Assembly (NCBI RefSeq): GCF_003332825.1
Contig: NZ_QIRF01000001.1
Coordinates: 310,001 to 374,000 of the forward strand
Length of the DNA stretch: 64,000 nucleotides
Source: Dyella sp. C9
GTDB lineage: Bacteria; Pseudomonadota; Gammaproteobacteria; Xanthomonadales; Rhodanobacteraceae
Reading direction: 5' to 3'
The notes beneath the pieces are model-generated. The model had not been told where the DNA came from. It worked only from the letters and a program-made list of their open reading frames with translations, and did no database searches. Numbering within the stretch: the stretch's first letter is position 1; each line of letters starts with the position of its first letter. The position numbers were made by a program, and so were the translations under genes. Of this stretch, positions 1-8,595 are shown piece after piece.

Positions 1-1
1 T

Positions 2-589
2 GCGCTGACCCCGCTGGTCAATCTGCAACTGGAGTACTCGCTGGTCGAGCGGCACATCGAGCACGAGTTCGTGCCCATGGCTGGCGAGCTGGGCATGGGC
101 ATCACGGCCTGGAGCCCGCTCGGCATGGGCCTGCTGTCAGGCAAGTACAAGCCCAGCGCCACCGGCGGGGCAGGCGACGGGCGGCTGGCCAAGATCGCCG
201 GCACGCCCGGCTTCGATCGCTTCACCGAACGCAACTGGGCCATCGTGGCGGAACTGGAGGCGGTGGCGACCGCGATGGGCAGGCCGATGGCCCAGGTGGC
301 CCTGAACTGGGTGGCCACGCAGCCGGGCATTGCCTCGGTGATCGTGGGCGCGACCAGGCTGGCCCAGCTGGACGACAACCTCACGGCGCTGGCCTTCGAG
401 ATCCCCGCCGGGCTGCGGGCGAGGCTGGACGCGGCGAGTGCGCCGGAGGCGAGCTTCCCGTACTGGTTCTTCGGCGATGTGCAGCAATCGCGCCTCCACG
501 GCGGCGTCGCGGTGGGCAACAAGCCGGCCGGCTATGCGCCTGGCGTATTCGTGCCGGCACAGGGGGCTGGCGGCTTCAAGGCCGATTGA
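2..589 (+). CDS. Aldo/keto reductase, C-terminal part (5' end outside window)
   Basis: The frame is open to the left edge of the window, so only about 195 C-terminal residues are present. They include the AKR signatures ITAWSPLGMGLLSGKY (strand 7 and loop of the TIM barrel) and IASVIVGATRLAQLDDNL (the NADPH-binding segment near the C terminus, family consensus IPGA/IVGA). AKRs of this class reduce aldehydes and ketones with NADPH in the cytoplasm; the substrate cannot be deduced. The catalytic Asp/Tyr/Lys/His residues lie in the missing N-terminal half. The gene converges on the spy-like gene, with a terminator hairpin just after its stop. Confidence 0.9.
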   Translation, partial: ALTPLVNLQLEYSLVERHIEHEFVPMAGELGMGITAWSPLGMGLLSGKYKPSATGGAGDGRLAKIAGTPGFDRFTERNWAIVAELEAVATAMGRPMAQVALNWVATQPGIASVIVGATRLAQLDDNLTALAFEIPAGLRARLDAASAPEASFPYWFFGDVQQSRLHGGVAVGNKPAGYAPGVFVPAQGAGGFKAD

Positions 590-599
590 TCAAAAAAAA

Positions 600-625
600 T
601 GGCGCCAGCATGCAGGCTGGCGCCA
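600..625 (-). terminator. Intrinsic terminator of the spy-like gene
   Basis: A perfect 9-bp inverted repeat, GGCGCCAGC (601-609) and GCTGGCGCC (616-624), encloses a 6-nt loop; one further A-T pair closes it. On the minus strand the stem is followed by eight T residues (complement of the A run at 592-599). It lies about 58 bp downstream of the spy-like stop codon. The aldo/keto reductase ends just before it on the other strand. Confidence 0.9.
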
Positions 626-682
626 AGGTTGTGAGGGGCCGTGGGGCACCCGTGGTTCTTGTGACGTCGTCCGAACTGCTGA

Positions 683-1180
683 TTACTGGGCCGAGCTGCT
701 GCTGGAGACCGGGTGGGTCGCCTTGAACTGCTCCCACTGCTGGCGGCGGGCCAGCTGCTGGGCCTTGATGGTGGCCAGCTGGCTCTGCTGTGCCGGGGTC
801 AGCACGGCGTAGATCTGGGTGCGGATGGCGGCGCGCTGCTGGATGCGAGCGACCGTGGCGGCACCTTCGGCCTGGGCAAGGCTGGCGGCGGCAGCCTGGT
901 AGCCCGAGGAGTTCGGGGCCATCTGCTCGAACGCCTGGCGCTGCTGGCGCAGGGCCTGGAACTGGCTCTTGTTCTGCGCGAAGGAGCTCTTGATGATCTG
1001 CTTGATGCTGGCCTTCTGGGCGTCGCTCAGGTTGAGCTTGTTGTACGCACCAAAGGCACCACCGTGACCGTGACCGTGCCAGCCACCGTGCGGACCGCCG
1101 TCCTGGGCGGCAGCGATGGCGAACGGGGCGAGAGCCATGGCCGAAGCCAGGGCCAGGGCGAGGGTAACGTTCTTGCGCAT
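683..1180 (-). CDS. Spy/CpxP family periplasmic chaperone (LTXXQ motif)
   Basis: This is a 165-residue exported protein. Residues 1-25 form a signal peptide ending AIAAAQ, followed by a His/Gly-rich stretch at about 28-41 that could bind metal. The rest is predicted helical, with a LTPAQ motif near residue 127, the family LTXXQ signature; the first copy is replaced by LSDAQ near residue 51. Spy and CpxP form cradle-shaped dimers that protect unfolded periplasmic proteins; CpxP also inhibits CpxA. The gene is divergent from the CpxR/CpxA-like pair, the same arrangement as cpxP-cpxRA in E. coli, and a CpxR box lies between them. This makes it a likely Cpx target and feedback regulator, but the second role is inference. 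Confidence 0.85.
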   Translation of the reverse strand: MRKNVTLALALASAMALAPFAIAAAQDGGPHGGWHGHGHGGAFGAYNKLNLSDAQKASIKQIIKSSFAQNKSQFQALRQQRQAFEQMAPNSSGYQAAAASLAQAEGAATVARIQQRAAIRTQIYAVLTPAQQSQLATIKAQQLARRQQWEQFKATHPVSSSSSAQ

Positions 1181-1260
1181 GGGGTTTTCCTTTGTCGTTG
1201 AGGTGGACTTGGGTGATGTCCATTTGACGACAGCGCTATGTGTATGTTCTTTGCCGGAAC

Positions 1261-1275
1261 GTAAAGAAGGGTAAA
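1261..1275 (+). promoter_or_regulatory. CpxR box (GTAAA-N5-GTAAA)
   Basis: The sequence GTAAAGAAGGGTAAA is an exact match to the E. coli CpxR consensus GTAAA-N5-GTAAA. It is 81 bp upstream of the spy-like start and 58 bp upstream of the response regulator start, in the only intergenic region between the two. It predicts autoregulation of the two-component system and control of the chaperone. Confidence 0.75.
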
Positions 1276-1332
1276 GCCGGTAGAGTTCGCGCCCCGCGCG
1301 CGGCTTGAATGGCCCCGGAGCCGCGAAAGAAC

Positions 1333-2019
1333 ATGCCTAGAATCCTCATTGTCGACGATGACCGCGCCCTTGCCGGGCTGCTGGCGGAGTACCTGCAGCG
1401 GGAGGGCTTCACGGTGGATGTCGCCCATGACAGCGACACGGGGCTGGCCCAGCTTCACAACCCCTCCACGCGCCCGGACCTGCTGATCCTGGACGTGATG
1501 ATGCCTGGCCGCGATGGCCTCGATACCCTGCGCGAGCTGCGCCTGAAGCACCGCTTGCCGGTGATCATGCTTTCTGCTCGCGGCGAGCCGGTGGATCGCG
1601 TGATTGGCCTGGAACTGGGCGCCGACGATTACCTCACCAAGCCCTGCCTGCCGCGCGAACTGCTGGCCCGCGTGCGCGCCCAGCTGCGCCGCAATACGCC
1701 GTTGGCGGCAGGTACGCTGCAGGTGGGCATGTTGCGGCTGGAGCCGGGCGAGCGCCGCGCCTACGTGGGCGAGCAGGAGCTGAGCCTGACCGGCGCGGAA
1801 TTCCAGCTGCTGCTGGCGCTGGCCCAGCGTGCCGGCGAACTGGTGGACAAGGCCACGCTGACGCGCATGGCGCTCGGGCGTGAGCTGGAGCGCTTCGACC
1901 GCAGCATCGACGTGCACGTGAGTCGCCTGCGCCACAAGCTGGCGGAGGCTTCGGCGCAATCGGTGCGCATCGACTCGGTGCGCGGTGCAGGCTACAGCCT
2001 GGTGGCGGGGGCGGCGTGA
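1333..2019 (+). CDS. cpxR: CpxR-like response regulator (OmpR/PhoB family)
   Basis: This 228-residue cytoplasmic regulator has a receiver domain (1-115) with the acidic pair at D8-D10, phosphoacceptor D54 in LILDVMMPGRDG, and K103. A winged-helix DNA-binding domain follows (about 130-225; VHVSRLRHKLAEA is the recognition region). The start at 1333 is chosen because MPRILIVDDD begins the receiver fold; an in-frame ATG at 1309 would add eight residues not expected in the family. The stop overlaps the start of the histidine kinase gene by 4 nt, so the pair is translationally coupled. The chaperone and CpxR box upstream support a Cpx role; orthology is not proved by sequence alone. Confidence 0.9.
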   Translation: MPRILIVDDDRALAGLLAEYLQREGFTVDVAHDSDTGLAQLHNPSTRPDLLILDVMMPGRDGLDTLRELRLKHRLPVIMLSARGEPVDRVIGLELGADDYLTKPCLPRELLARVRAQLRRNTPLAAGTLQVGMLRLEPGERRAYVGEQELSLTGAEFQLLLALAQRAGELVDKATLTRMALGRELERFDRSIDVHVSRLRHKLAEASAQSVRIDSVRGAGYSLVAGAA

Positions 2020-3377
2020 GTCCATTCAAGAGTTCGCTGTACTGGCGCGTGCTGATCCTGTTCTGCACAGCCAACCTGCTGGCGCTGATCTTCGGTGGTT
2101 TCCTCACCCAGCGTTTCATCGAATACACCACGGCAGTGGAGATCAACTGGTCCGCGCTGGCGCAAAGCGCCGACGAGGCCTACGAGAGCGGCGGCGAGGC
2201 TGCGCTGGCCGACTGGTCGGCGCAGCAGCGTCGGGAAGGCATCGAGGCGACGCTCTACGAGGATGGGCAGCCGCTGGTGGCCGTGCGCATGCCTTCGTCG
2301 GTGGAGGCGACGGTGCCGAACTGGCTGGCCGAGCAGCGCGACATGGTGCTGCAGCCCTGGCCGAACCTCTATCTGGCCATCCAGCAAATCAAGGGCGGTG
2401 ATGGCCACACGCGCCAGCTGGTGGCGCTGAGCCGTACGCATTCGCGCCTGCGCCAGCAGACGCGCCAGACCATCTTCCTGGCGATCCAGTGCGTGCTGTC
2501 GCTGTTCTTCATCGGCATGGTGGGCTGGTGGGTGGCGCGCAGCGTGGCACGTCCAGTCGAGGCGATCCGCACGGCCACGCGGCGCATGGCGTCGGGCGAG
2601 CTTTCGGCGCGCGTGGGCGAGCAAGGCCGCCGCGCCCATGACGAGCTGTCCCAGCTGGCACGCGATTTCGATGCGATGGCGGTGCGCATCGAGGCGCTGG
2701 TCGCGCATGACCGCAGCGTGCTGCAGGATCTCTCGCACGAATTGCGCTCACCGCTGGCGCGCCTGCACCTGATTCTCGACCTCGCTCGTCGAAGCAGTGA
2801 TCCCGAGGAGGCCGCCCGCTATTTCGCGCAGGCCGAGCAGGAGATCGTCCGCCTGGACGGCATGACCGGCGAGATGCTGGCGCTGTCGCGGCTGGAAGGC
2901 GGGCTGCCGGGCGAAAACCGCGAACCGGTGGATGTGTCAGCACTGCTCGCCGAGTGCGTGCGCCGTGCCAGCCTGGAGGCTGCCGAACGCGGCATCTCGC
3001 TGAAGGTGGATGCGCCCGCGCCGGCGGTCGTTTCGGGCAACGAGCTGCTGCTGGAGCGTGCGTTCGACAACCTGATTTCCAACGCAATCAAGTTCAGTCC
3101 ACCCGGAGGTGATGTCGAGTTGCAGGTGCGCGCCGATGCTGAACGCGCCACGCTGTCGATCCGTGACCACGGCCCTGGCGTGCCGCCGGACGAGCTTGAT
3201 TCGCTGTTCCGCCCGTTGTTCCGTGGCAGCAATGCCGTACGCGCCGACGGCCATGGCCTGGGACTGGCCATCGTGGAGCGCGTGGTGCGTGCGCACGGTG
3301 GTGACATCCGCGCCGACAACGCGGAGGGTGGTGGCCTGGTCGTGGGCCTGCATTTCCCGCTGGTGCTGGTGTCCTGA
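2016..3377 (+). CDS. cpxA: CpxA-like sensor histidine kinase
   Basis: The protein has 453 residues and starts with GTG inside the cpxR-like stop region. It has a first membrane helix (about 10-32), a periplasmic loop of roughly 115 residues, a second helix (about 152-174), a HAMP linker, a HisKA domain with the phosphoacceptor H241 in LSHELRSPLARL, and an HATPase_c domain with N-box (FDNLISNAIKFS), G1 (DHGPGVP) and G2 (GHGLGLAIV). The dimerisation and ATPase domains resemble CpxA (SHELRTPLTRL in E. coli). The role would be envelope-stress sensing with phosphorylation of the partner regulator. The periplasmic loop is not recognisably CpxA-like by eye, so the signal may differ. Confidence 0.87.
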   Translation: MSPFKSSLYWRVLILFCTANLLALIFGGFLTQRFIEYTTAVEINWSALAQSADEAYESGGEAALADWSAQQRREGIEATLYEDGQPLVAVRMPSSVEATVPNWLAEQRDMVLQPWPNLYLAIQQIKGGDGHTRQLVALSRTHSRLRQQTRQTIFLAIQCVLSLFFIGMVGWWVARSVARPVEAIRTATRRMASGELSARVGEQGRRAHDELSQLARDFDAMAVRIEALVAHDRSVLQDLSHELRSPLARLHLILDLARRSSDPEEAARYFAQAEQEIVRLDGMTGEMLALSRLEGGLPGENREPVDVSALLAECVRRASLEAAERGISLKVDAPAPAVVSGNELLLERAFDNLISNAIKFSPPGGDVELQVRADAERATLSIRDHGPGVPPDELDSLFRPLFRGSNAVRADGHGLGLAIVERVVRAHGGDIRADNAEGGGLVVGLHFPLVLVS

Positions 3378-3440
3378 GCCACTGGCTACGCAAGTACAGC
3401 GGCTTTTGCCACACTCAAGGTTTTCGGCAACGGGATCGCG

Positions 3441-4427
3441 ATGCGCTCGAACGCTTTCGCCGCGGTGACACTGGCGCTGTGCGCGGCGCTGTTCTTCACC
3501 ATGACCTACGTGTTGAACCGCAGCCTGGTGGCCGGCGGTGGCCACTGGGCGTGGGCAGTGATCCTGCGCTACCTGATTACCTTGCCGCTGCTTGCGCTCG
3601 CCCTGCCGTGGCAGGGCGGGCTGGGCGAGCTGCCGACGGAGCTGCGGCGACATCGGCGAACCTGGTTCGGATGGAGCGCGGTGGGGTTCGTGCTGTTCGG
3701 CCTGCCGTTGACCTGGGCCGCCAACAGCGGACCTTCGTGGCTGGTCGCCGGCAGCTTCCAGACCACGGTACTGGCGGGGCCGTTGCTGGCGCCGTTGATC
3801 TACCGCGACGAACGCCGCCACCTCGCCTGGCGCAGCGTGGCGGTCGGTGCGTTGATCGTGGCTGGGGTGTTCGCCTTGCAGTGGGGGCATGCGCAAGGCC
3901 GCCTGCGCGCCGGCGACTGGCTGGCGATGGGGGCGGTGGTGTTCTCGGCCTTCATGTATCCGCTGGGCAACCGCATGCTGCTGCTCCATCTGGAGCAGAG
4001 CGGAATCCGCATCGGTGCAACCCAGCGGGTGTTCGGCATGACCCTGTGCAGCTGGCCGCTGTGGTTGCTGCTCGCGGCGGCGACCTGGCGCGTGGTCGGG
4101 CCACCCGGTCTGCGTGAGATCCTGCTCGCGGGTGGCGTGGCGTTGTCGTCGGGCGTGATCGCCACGGTGCTGTTCTTCCGCGCCACCGACATGGTGCGCA
4201 GCGAGCCGACCGCGCTGGCCGCGGTGGAGGCGATGCAGGCCGCGGAGTTGCTGTTTGCCACCGTGATCGGCGCCAGCTTTCTCGGCGAGGCGTGGCCGCA
4301 TGGTTATTCGGCCATCGGTGCGCTGATGATCGTGGTCGGCATCGCCCTGTTCGGCTGGATGAGCGGACGTTCGGCCGCTGGCCATGCCGAGGAAGTCAGC
4401 GCCTTGCGTACCGATCGCGGCGCGTGA
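3441..4427 (+). CDS. DMT-superfamily transporter (EmrE-like multidrug efflux family)
   Basis: The 328-residue protein has about ten hydrophobic segments, arranged as two EamA-like halves of five helices, running to about residue 310; a polar tail follows. Recognisable stretches are YVLNRSLVAGGGHWAWAVILRY in the first half and EPTALAAVEAMQAAELLFA in the second, the latter typical of the family annotated as putative multidrug-resistance efflux transporters. It would act at the inner membrane as a metabolite or drug exporter; the substrate is unknown. It stands alone, 63 bp after the cpxA-like gene on the same strand, so read-through from the Cpx operon is possible. The start ATG matches the beginning of the first membrane helix. 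Confidence 0.82.
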   Translation: MRSNAFAAVTLALCAALFFTMTYVLNRSLVAGGGHWAWAVILRYLITLPLLALALPWQGGLGELPTELRRHRRTWFGWSAVGFVLFGLPLTWAANSGPSWLVAGSFQTTVLAGPLLAPLIYRDERRHLAWRSVAVGALIVAGVFALQWGHAQGRLRAGDWLAMGAVVFSAFMYPLGNRMLLLHLEQSGIRIGATQRVFGMTLCSWPLWLLLAAATWRVVGPPGLREILLAGGVALSSGVIATVLFFRATDMVRSEPTALAAVEAMQAAELLFATVIGASFLGEAWPHGYSAIGALMIVVGIALFGWMSGRSAAGHAEEVSALRTDRGA

Positions 4428-4616
4428 ATGCCGCGCATGGCCTGAACGGATCGAACCAAGGACTGCGGCCACCCGCCGCGGGTATGGATCACGGCTTGCG
4501 CGACTGAACCGCCGCCGCTGGTCCTTCCGGAACTTGCCCCTGCACGCCCACCCGGGTTACACACGGGTTCCGGCCGCGAAAGCGTGGCCGGCTTCCTTTC
4601 GCAAGCTGGGGTTACG

Positions 4617-7600
4617 ATGGGTCATCGGCGTGGGGCGTGGTTGATCGCAGGCGCGTTGCTGGGTACGGCGTGTTTCAGTCATGGACAGACACTGGTCTCG
4701 CAACAGCCGTTGCGCTGGAACGCCGACGCCTTGGGCAATCATCGTTACCTGGTGCAGGTGGCGCAGCCCGCCGATGCGGTGCGCGTGGTGATTCCGTGGC
4801 GCCGTCGCGATGCACATCCCGAGCAGGTCGCGGTGATCGTTACCGGGCCGGACGGCCAACCCGTGGCCAACGTGCTGCGTGGCGCCATCGATCGCGCCAG
4901 CGGCGAGCTGGTGTTCAAGGCCGCGCATGCCGGCACGTATGCGGTGTACTACCAGCCTTACGTGAGCAAGGGGCGCAGCAACTACCCCACGGTGACCTAT
5001 GCGCCGGTGAGCGAGACGGCCGATGCCGCCTGGGCAGCCAGGTGGCAGCGTGATGCGAAGGCATGGTCGAAGCTGCCGGTGGCGAAGGTGCTGCGCTACG
5101 AAGCCGTGGATGATTTCGACGCCTACACCGCAATGGAGCGCACGGCCACGCCGGATGAGCTCAAGACCTTGCTGGCGGCGCATGCCCATCAGGCGTTGCT
5201 GCTGTTTCCCGAGACACGCGCCAACCCGATCCGCATGTTCGACGCGCTGCCGGAGCGCTGGGCCCAGCGTGGACCCGGGGGCAGCTTCAGCGACAGCGTG
5301 GCGCGTGGGGAGTACCTGAGTTTCCAGGTCGGTGCCTGGGCACCGCAGGCGGCCGTGGGCGATGTACGAGTGACCTTTGGTGCGCTCAAGGCCGCCGACG
5401 GTGCCGTCATTCCTGCCGACGCCTTCACCTGCTTCAACCTCGGTGGCATCGACTACGCCGGCAAGCCGGTCACCTCGCGCATCGACGTCGCAGCGGGCAA
5501 GGTGCAGGCATTGTGGATGGGGCTGGATGTCCCGGCCGATGCGCAACCGGGCGTTTATCGCGGCGAGCTGGTGGTATCCGCCGAGGGGCAGGCGGCGCAG
5601 AAAATTCCGCTGGCGATCACCGTGGAAAGCGGTCAGGCGATCGCGCATGGCGACGATGATCCGTCCAGGCTCAGCCGCCTGCGCTGGCTCGACTCCACGC
5701 TGGCGCAGGACAACGAGCTGGTGGCGCCGTTCACTGCGATCACCGTCGATGGCGCGAAGCTGGGCATCCTCGGACGGGACATCGTGCTCGGCGGCAATGG
5801 CTTGCCCAGGCAGATCAGCAGCCGCTTCGATGAGCGCATGACGGGCATGGCTGGCAAGGCGCAGCAAGTCCTGGCCGAACCCATGGAGCTGGCATCTGCA
5901 GCGACGGGTGGTACGCAGCAACTGCGCGCCGATGGCGATGCGGACGCGCCCGCCATCGTCCGCGATGGTCCCGCCAAGGTGCATTGGCGCGTGGACGGTC
6001 ATCTGGGCGTGCTGCGCAGCGCACTGGTGGGCACGCTGGAGGCCGATGGCACGCTGAGCTATGACATCGCGCTCACCGCGGACCAGGACGTGTCGCTGGA
6101 AGATATCCGTCTGGACATCCCGTTCGATCCGGCCACGGCACGTTACCAGCTTGGCCTGGGCCGGCAGGGTGATCGTGCCCCGGACACGTTCGACTGGAAA
6201 TGGAACGTGGAGAACAACCAGGACGGCGCATGGATCGGTACGGTCAACGCGGGCCTGGAGTTCCACCTGCGCGACGAGAACTACCTGCGACCGCTCAATA
6301 CCAACTTCTATCACCAGCAGCCGCTGCGCATGCCGGTGTCGTGGGACAACCAGGGGCAGGGTGGCATTCGGCTGCGCCATGTGGACACGCACGGGCAGGA
6401 AGACCACCCGTACTACCTGGCCGAGGCCTTCAGTGGCCCCCGGCGCATGAAAGCCGGCGAAACCCTGTACTACAACCTGGTGATGCGGGTGACGCCGTTC
6501 AAGACGATTCATCCGGCCGAGCACTTCGCGGAGCGCTTCTATCACCGTTACGGCGACCTCGATGCGATCAAGGCCGACGGTGCCGACGTGGTGAACATCC
6601 ATCACGCCACGCCGATCAATCCGTGGATCAATTACCCGTTCCTCGAGCCCGACGCCATGCGTGCCTACGTGGACGCGGCCCATCAGCGCGGCATGCGGGT
6701 GAAGATCTACGACACCGTGCGCGAGTTGTCCGATCGTGCGCCGGAACTGCCGATGCTCGAAAGCCTGGGCCACGAGGTGATCAGCAGCGGCAAGGGTGGC
6801 GGCTTCTCGTGGTTGCAGGAGCATCTGGATGGCGACTACATCGCGGCATGGCACGTGCCGGAGAACCGTGATGCGGCGGTGATCAACGCCGGGCAGAGCC
6901 GTTGGCACAACTATTACATCGAGGGTTTGGACTGGCTCGCCCGCAACATCGGCATCGACGGCCTGTACCTCGACGACGTGGCGTACGATCGCACCACCAT
7001 GAAGCGGGTGCGCAAGGTGCTGCAGGCGCATCGCCCGCATCCGCTGATCGATCTTCACTCGGCCAGCCAGTACAACCCGCGCGACGGCTACATCAACAGC
7101 GCACTGCTGTACATGGAGCTGTTCCCGTACATCGACCGCCTGTGGTTCGGCGAGGAGTTCGATTACGAAAGCACTTCGCCAGCCTACTGGCTCACCGAGA
7201 TATCCGGCATCCCGTATGGCCTGATGGGCGAGATGCTGCAGCACGACGGCAATCCGTGGCGCGGCATGCTGTTTGGCATGACCAATCGCCTGGGCTGGTC
7301 GCCAGGCAGTGATCCGCGCGCGTTGTGGAAGCTGTGGGATGCGTTCGGCATCGAGCAGGCCGAGATGATCGGCTGGTGGGTACACGACACCCCGGTGCAG
7401 ACGGGGCGCGACGATGTGCTGGCCACCAGCTATGTGCGCAGGGGCAGCAAGACGCTGATCGCCATCGCCTCGTGGGCACCGCAGAAGACGTCGGTGAAGC
7501 TGGCCATCGACTGGAAGGCGCTGGGCCTGTCCTCGAACAAGGCGACGCTGGTGGCGCCGGCGGTGGAGGGCTTCCAGCCGGCGGCGACGTTCAAGCCAGA

Positions 7601-7652
7601 CCAGCTGATTCCGCTGGAGCCGGGCAAGGGTTGGCTGATCGAAGTGGAGTGA
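4617..7652 (+). CDS. Large secreted glycoside-hydrolase-like protein (GH123_N/DUF6067 type)
   Basis: From ATG 4617 the protein has 1011 residues and begins with a signal peptide (WLIAGALLGTACFSHG). A GTG at 4584 would add 11 residues before it. The N-terminal half is beta-rich, with an export-type sandwich fold by pattern. Residues about 620-900 look like a TIM barrel: INIHHATPIN-type strand ends, AHQRGMRVKIYD, and IGIDGLYLDDVAYDR, where the paired Asp at a strand end is typical of glycoside hydrolase active sites. It resembles proteins annotated as glycoside hydrolase with a GH123 N-terminal/DUF6067 domain. The polysaccharide substrate and catalytic residues are not established. It stands alone, without a PUL, and converges on the peptidase gene. 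Confidence 0.72.
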   Translation: MGHRRGAWLIAGALLGTACFSHGQTLVSQQPLRWNADALGNHRYLVQVAQPADAVRVVIPWRRRDAHPEQVAVIVTGPDGQPVANVLRGAIDRASGELVFKAAHAGTYAVYYQPYVSKGRSNYPTVTYAPVSETADAAWAARWQRDAKAWSKLPVAKVLRYEAVDDFDAYTAMERTATPDELKTLLAAHAHQALLLFPETRANPIRMFDALPERWAQRGPGGSFSDSVARGEYLSFQVGAWAPQAAVGDVRVTFGALKAADGAVIPADAFTCFNLGGIDYAGKPVTSRIDVAAGKVQALWMGLDVPADAQPGVYRGELVVSAEGQAAQKIPLAITVESGQAIAHGDDDPSRLSRLRWLDSTLAQDNELVAPFTAITVDGAKLGILGRDIVLGGNGLPRQISSRFDERMTGMAGKAQQVLAEPMELASAATGGTQQLRADGDADAPAIVRDGPAKVHWRVDGHLGVLRSALVGTLEADGTLSYDIALTADQDVSLEDIRLDIPFDPATARYQLGLGRQGDRAPDTFDWKWNVENNQDGAWIGTVNAGLEFHLRDENYLRPLNTNFYHQQPLRMPVSWDNQGQGGIRLRHVDTHGQEDHPYYLAEAFSGPRRMKAGETLYYNLVMRVTPFKTIHPAEHFAERFYHRYGDLDAIKADGADVVNIHHATPINPWINYPFLEPDAMRAYVDAAHQRGMRVKIYDTVRELSDRAPELPMLESLGHEVISSGKGGGFSWLQEHLDGDYIAAWHVPENRDAAVINAGQSRWHNYYIEGLDWLARNIGIDGLYLDDVAYDRTTMKRVRKVLQAHRPHPLIDLHSASQYNPRDGYINSALLYMELFPYIDRLWFGEEFDYESTSPAYWLTEISGIPYGLMGEMLQHDGNPWRGMLFGMTNRLGWSPGSDPRALWKLWDAFGIEQAEMIGWWVHDTPVQTGRDDVLATSYVRRGSKTLIAIASWAPQKTSVKLAIDWKALGLSSNKATLVAPAVEGFQPAATFKPDQLIPLEPGKGWLIEVE

Positions 7653-7670
7653 CGCCGGCAGTTATCCGAG

Positions 7671-8582
7671 TCATGCCGTGGACACGGAGGCTGGCGCCAT
7701 GGCCAGCCTGCCGAGCTTCACCAGCCCCGGGCTGAACTCCAGGTCGGCGGGCAGCACGGTTTTCGGATTGGGAATGGGGTCGGGCAGGGCGAGCGACACG
7801 TTTGCCGCGAGCACCGACGGAGCCGGCGAAGCCAGGCCGAGTTGCTCGCGCACCTGTTGCAGCCGTGCTGACAAGTCGTCGTCCGGAGCCTCTGCCAGGG
7901 CCGCCGCGGTGACGTCGTGCATGCCGTGCAAGGGGGCGGAAAGCAGCGCGATTTCGCTGGCCAGGCTGGGAGGGCGACCGGCGCGGCGCAGGTCGTCCAG
8001 GCACTCGTGGGCGAGTGCGAGCAAGTCGATGTCCGGCAGTGGCGTGTGCTGGCGCGAGCGCGTGATGACCGGCAGGCGCAGGGCATGCGGCGGCTCGGTC
8101 GCTGCTTCGTCGAAGCCGCGGTAAACCAGCTCGCTGCACACCACCTTGCTGGCATCGTTGTCGATCACCAGGTCCAGTGCCATGCGCACCACCCGGCGCA
8201 GGTCTCGGCTTCCGGGAATCTTGTTGCGCACCGCGCAAACCACGCCGAGCGTGAACAGCGACGTCATCGGGTAGGGACGGCCAAGGTAGACGTCCAGCGC
8301 AGCCTGCAGCGCAGACAGGTCATCGCCCTGCAGGCACGAGGGGCGGTACGCGTCGATGTAATGGAAGTTCTCCAGCATGGTGGTGCGCGCGGCCAGGGAG
8401 GCATGGCGCACGCCGGATGCGGCCGCCTCGATCAGCTCGCCGCCGGCACAGACCACGGCAGCGTGGCTGTAGGCGCTGTCGCCCACCCATGCAATCAATC
8501 GGGACAGTTCGCCGCGTCCCATGTGCAGCAGCACGTCGCCCGGTGCCAGGTCCTGCGGGTACAACAGCTGGGGTGTGTCCAC
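7671..8582 (-). CDS. YiiX/YebB-like NlpC/P60-related cysteine hydrolase
   Basis: The protein has about 303 residues. A permuted papain-like fold is indicated by LAPGDVLLHMGRGELSRLI, the His-containing strand DSAYSHAAVVC (candidate catalytic His), and SKVVCSELVYRGF (candidate catalytic Cys), the usual order in YiiX-like proteins. The GTG at 8582 is preferred because AAGGA lies 5 nt upstream and it falls 13 nt after the stop of the diguanylate cyclase gene. Upstream ATG codons would overlap that gene and add unrelated residues. These enzymes act as amidases or thioesterases on lipids or peptidoglycan; the substrate is not known. Co-transcription with the c-di-GMP enzyme is likely. Confidence 0.8.
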   Translation of the reverse strand: MDTPQLLYPQDLAPGDVLLHMGRGELSRLIAWVGDSAYSHAAVVCAGGELIEAAASGVRHASLAARTTMLENFHYIDAYRPSCLQGDDLSALQAALDVYLGRPYPMTSLFTLGVVCAVRNKIPGSRDLRRVVRMALDLVIDNDASKVVCSELVYRGFDEAATEPPHALRLPVITRSRQHTPLPDIDLLALAHECLDDLRRAGRPPSLASEIALLSAPLHGMHDVTAAALAEAPDDDLSARLQQVREQLGLASPAPSVLAANVSLALPDPIPNPKTVLPADLEFSPGLVKLGRLAMAPASVSTA

Positions 8583-8595
8583 GGGTTTCCTTGGT

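Noticed and set aside
4571..4592. CCGGCC...GGCCGG hairpin before the glycoside-hydrolase-like gene as a riboswitch or terminator
   Set aside because: It is short, not followed by T residues, and has no other conserved structure.
4557..7385. A 942-residue open frame on the minus strand opposite the glycoside-hydrolase-like gene
   Set aside because: It is a GC-skew shadow: no domains, no ribosome-binding site, Arg/His-rich composition; the plus-strand protein has a signal peptide and barrel motifs.
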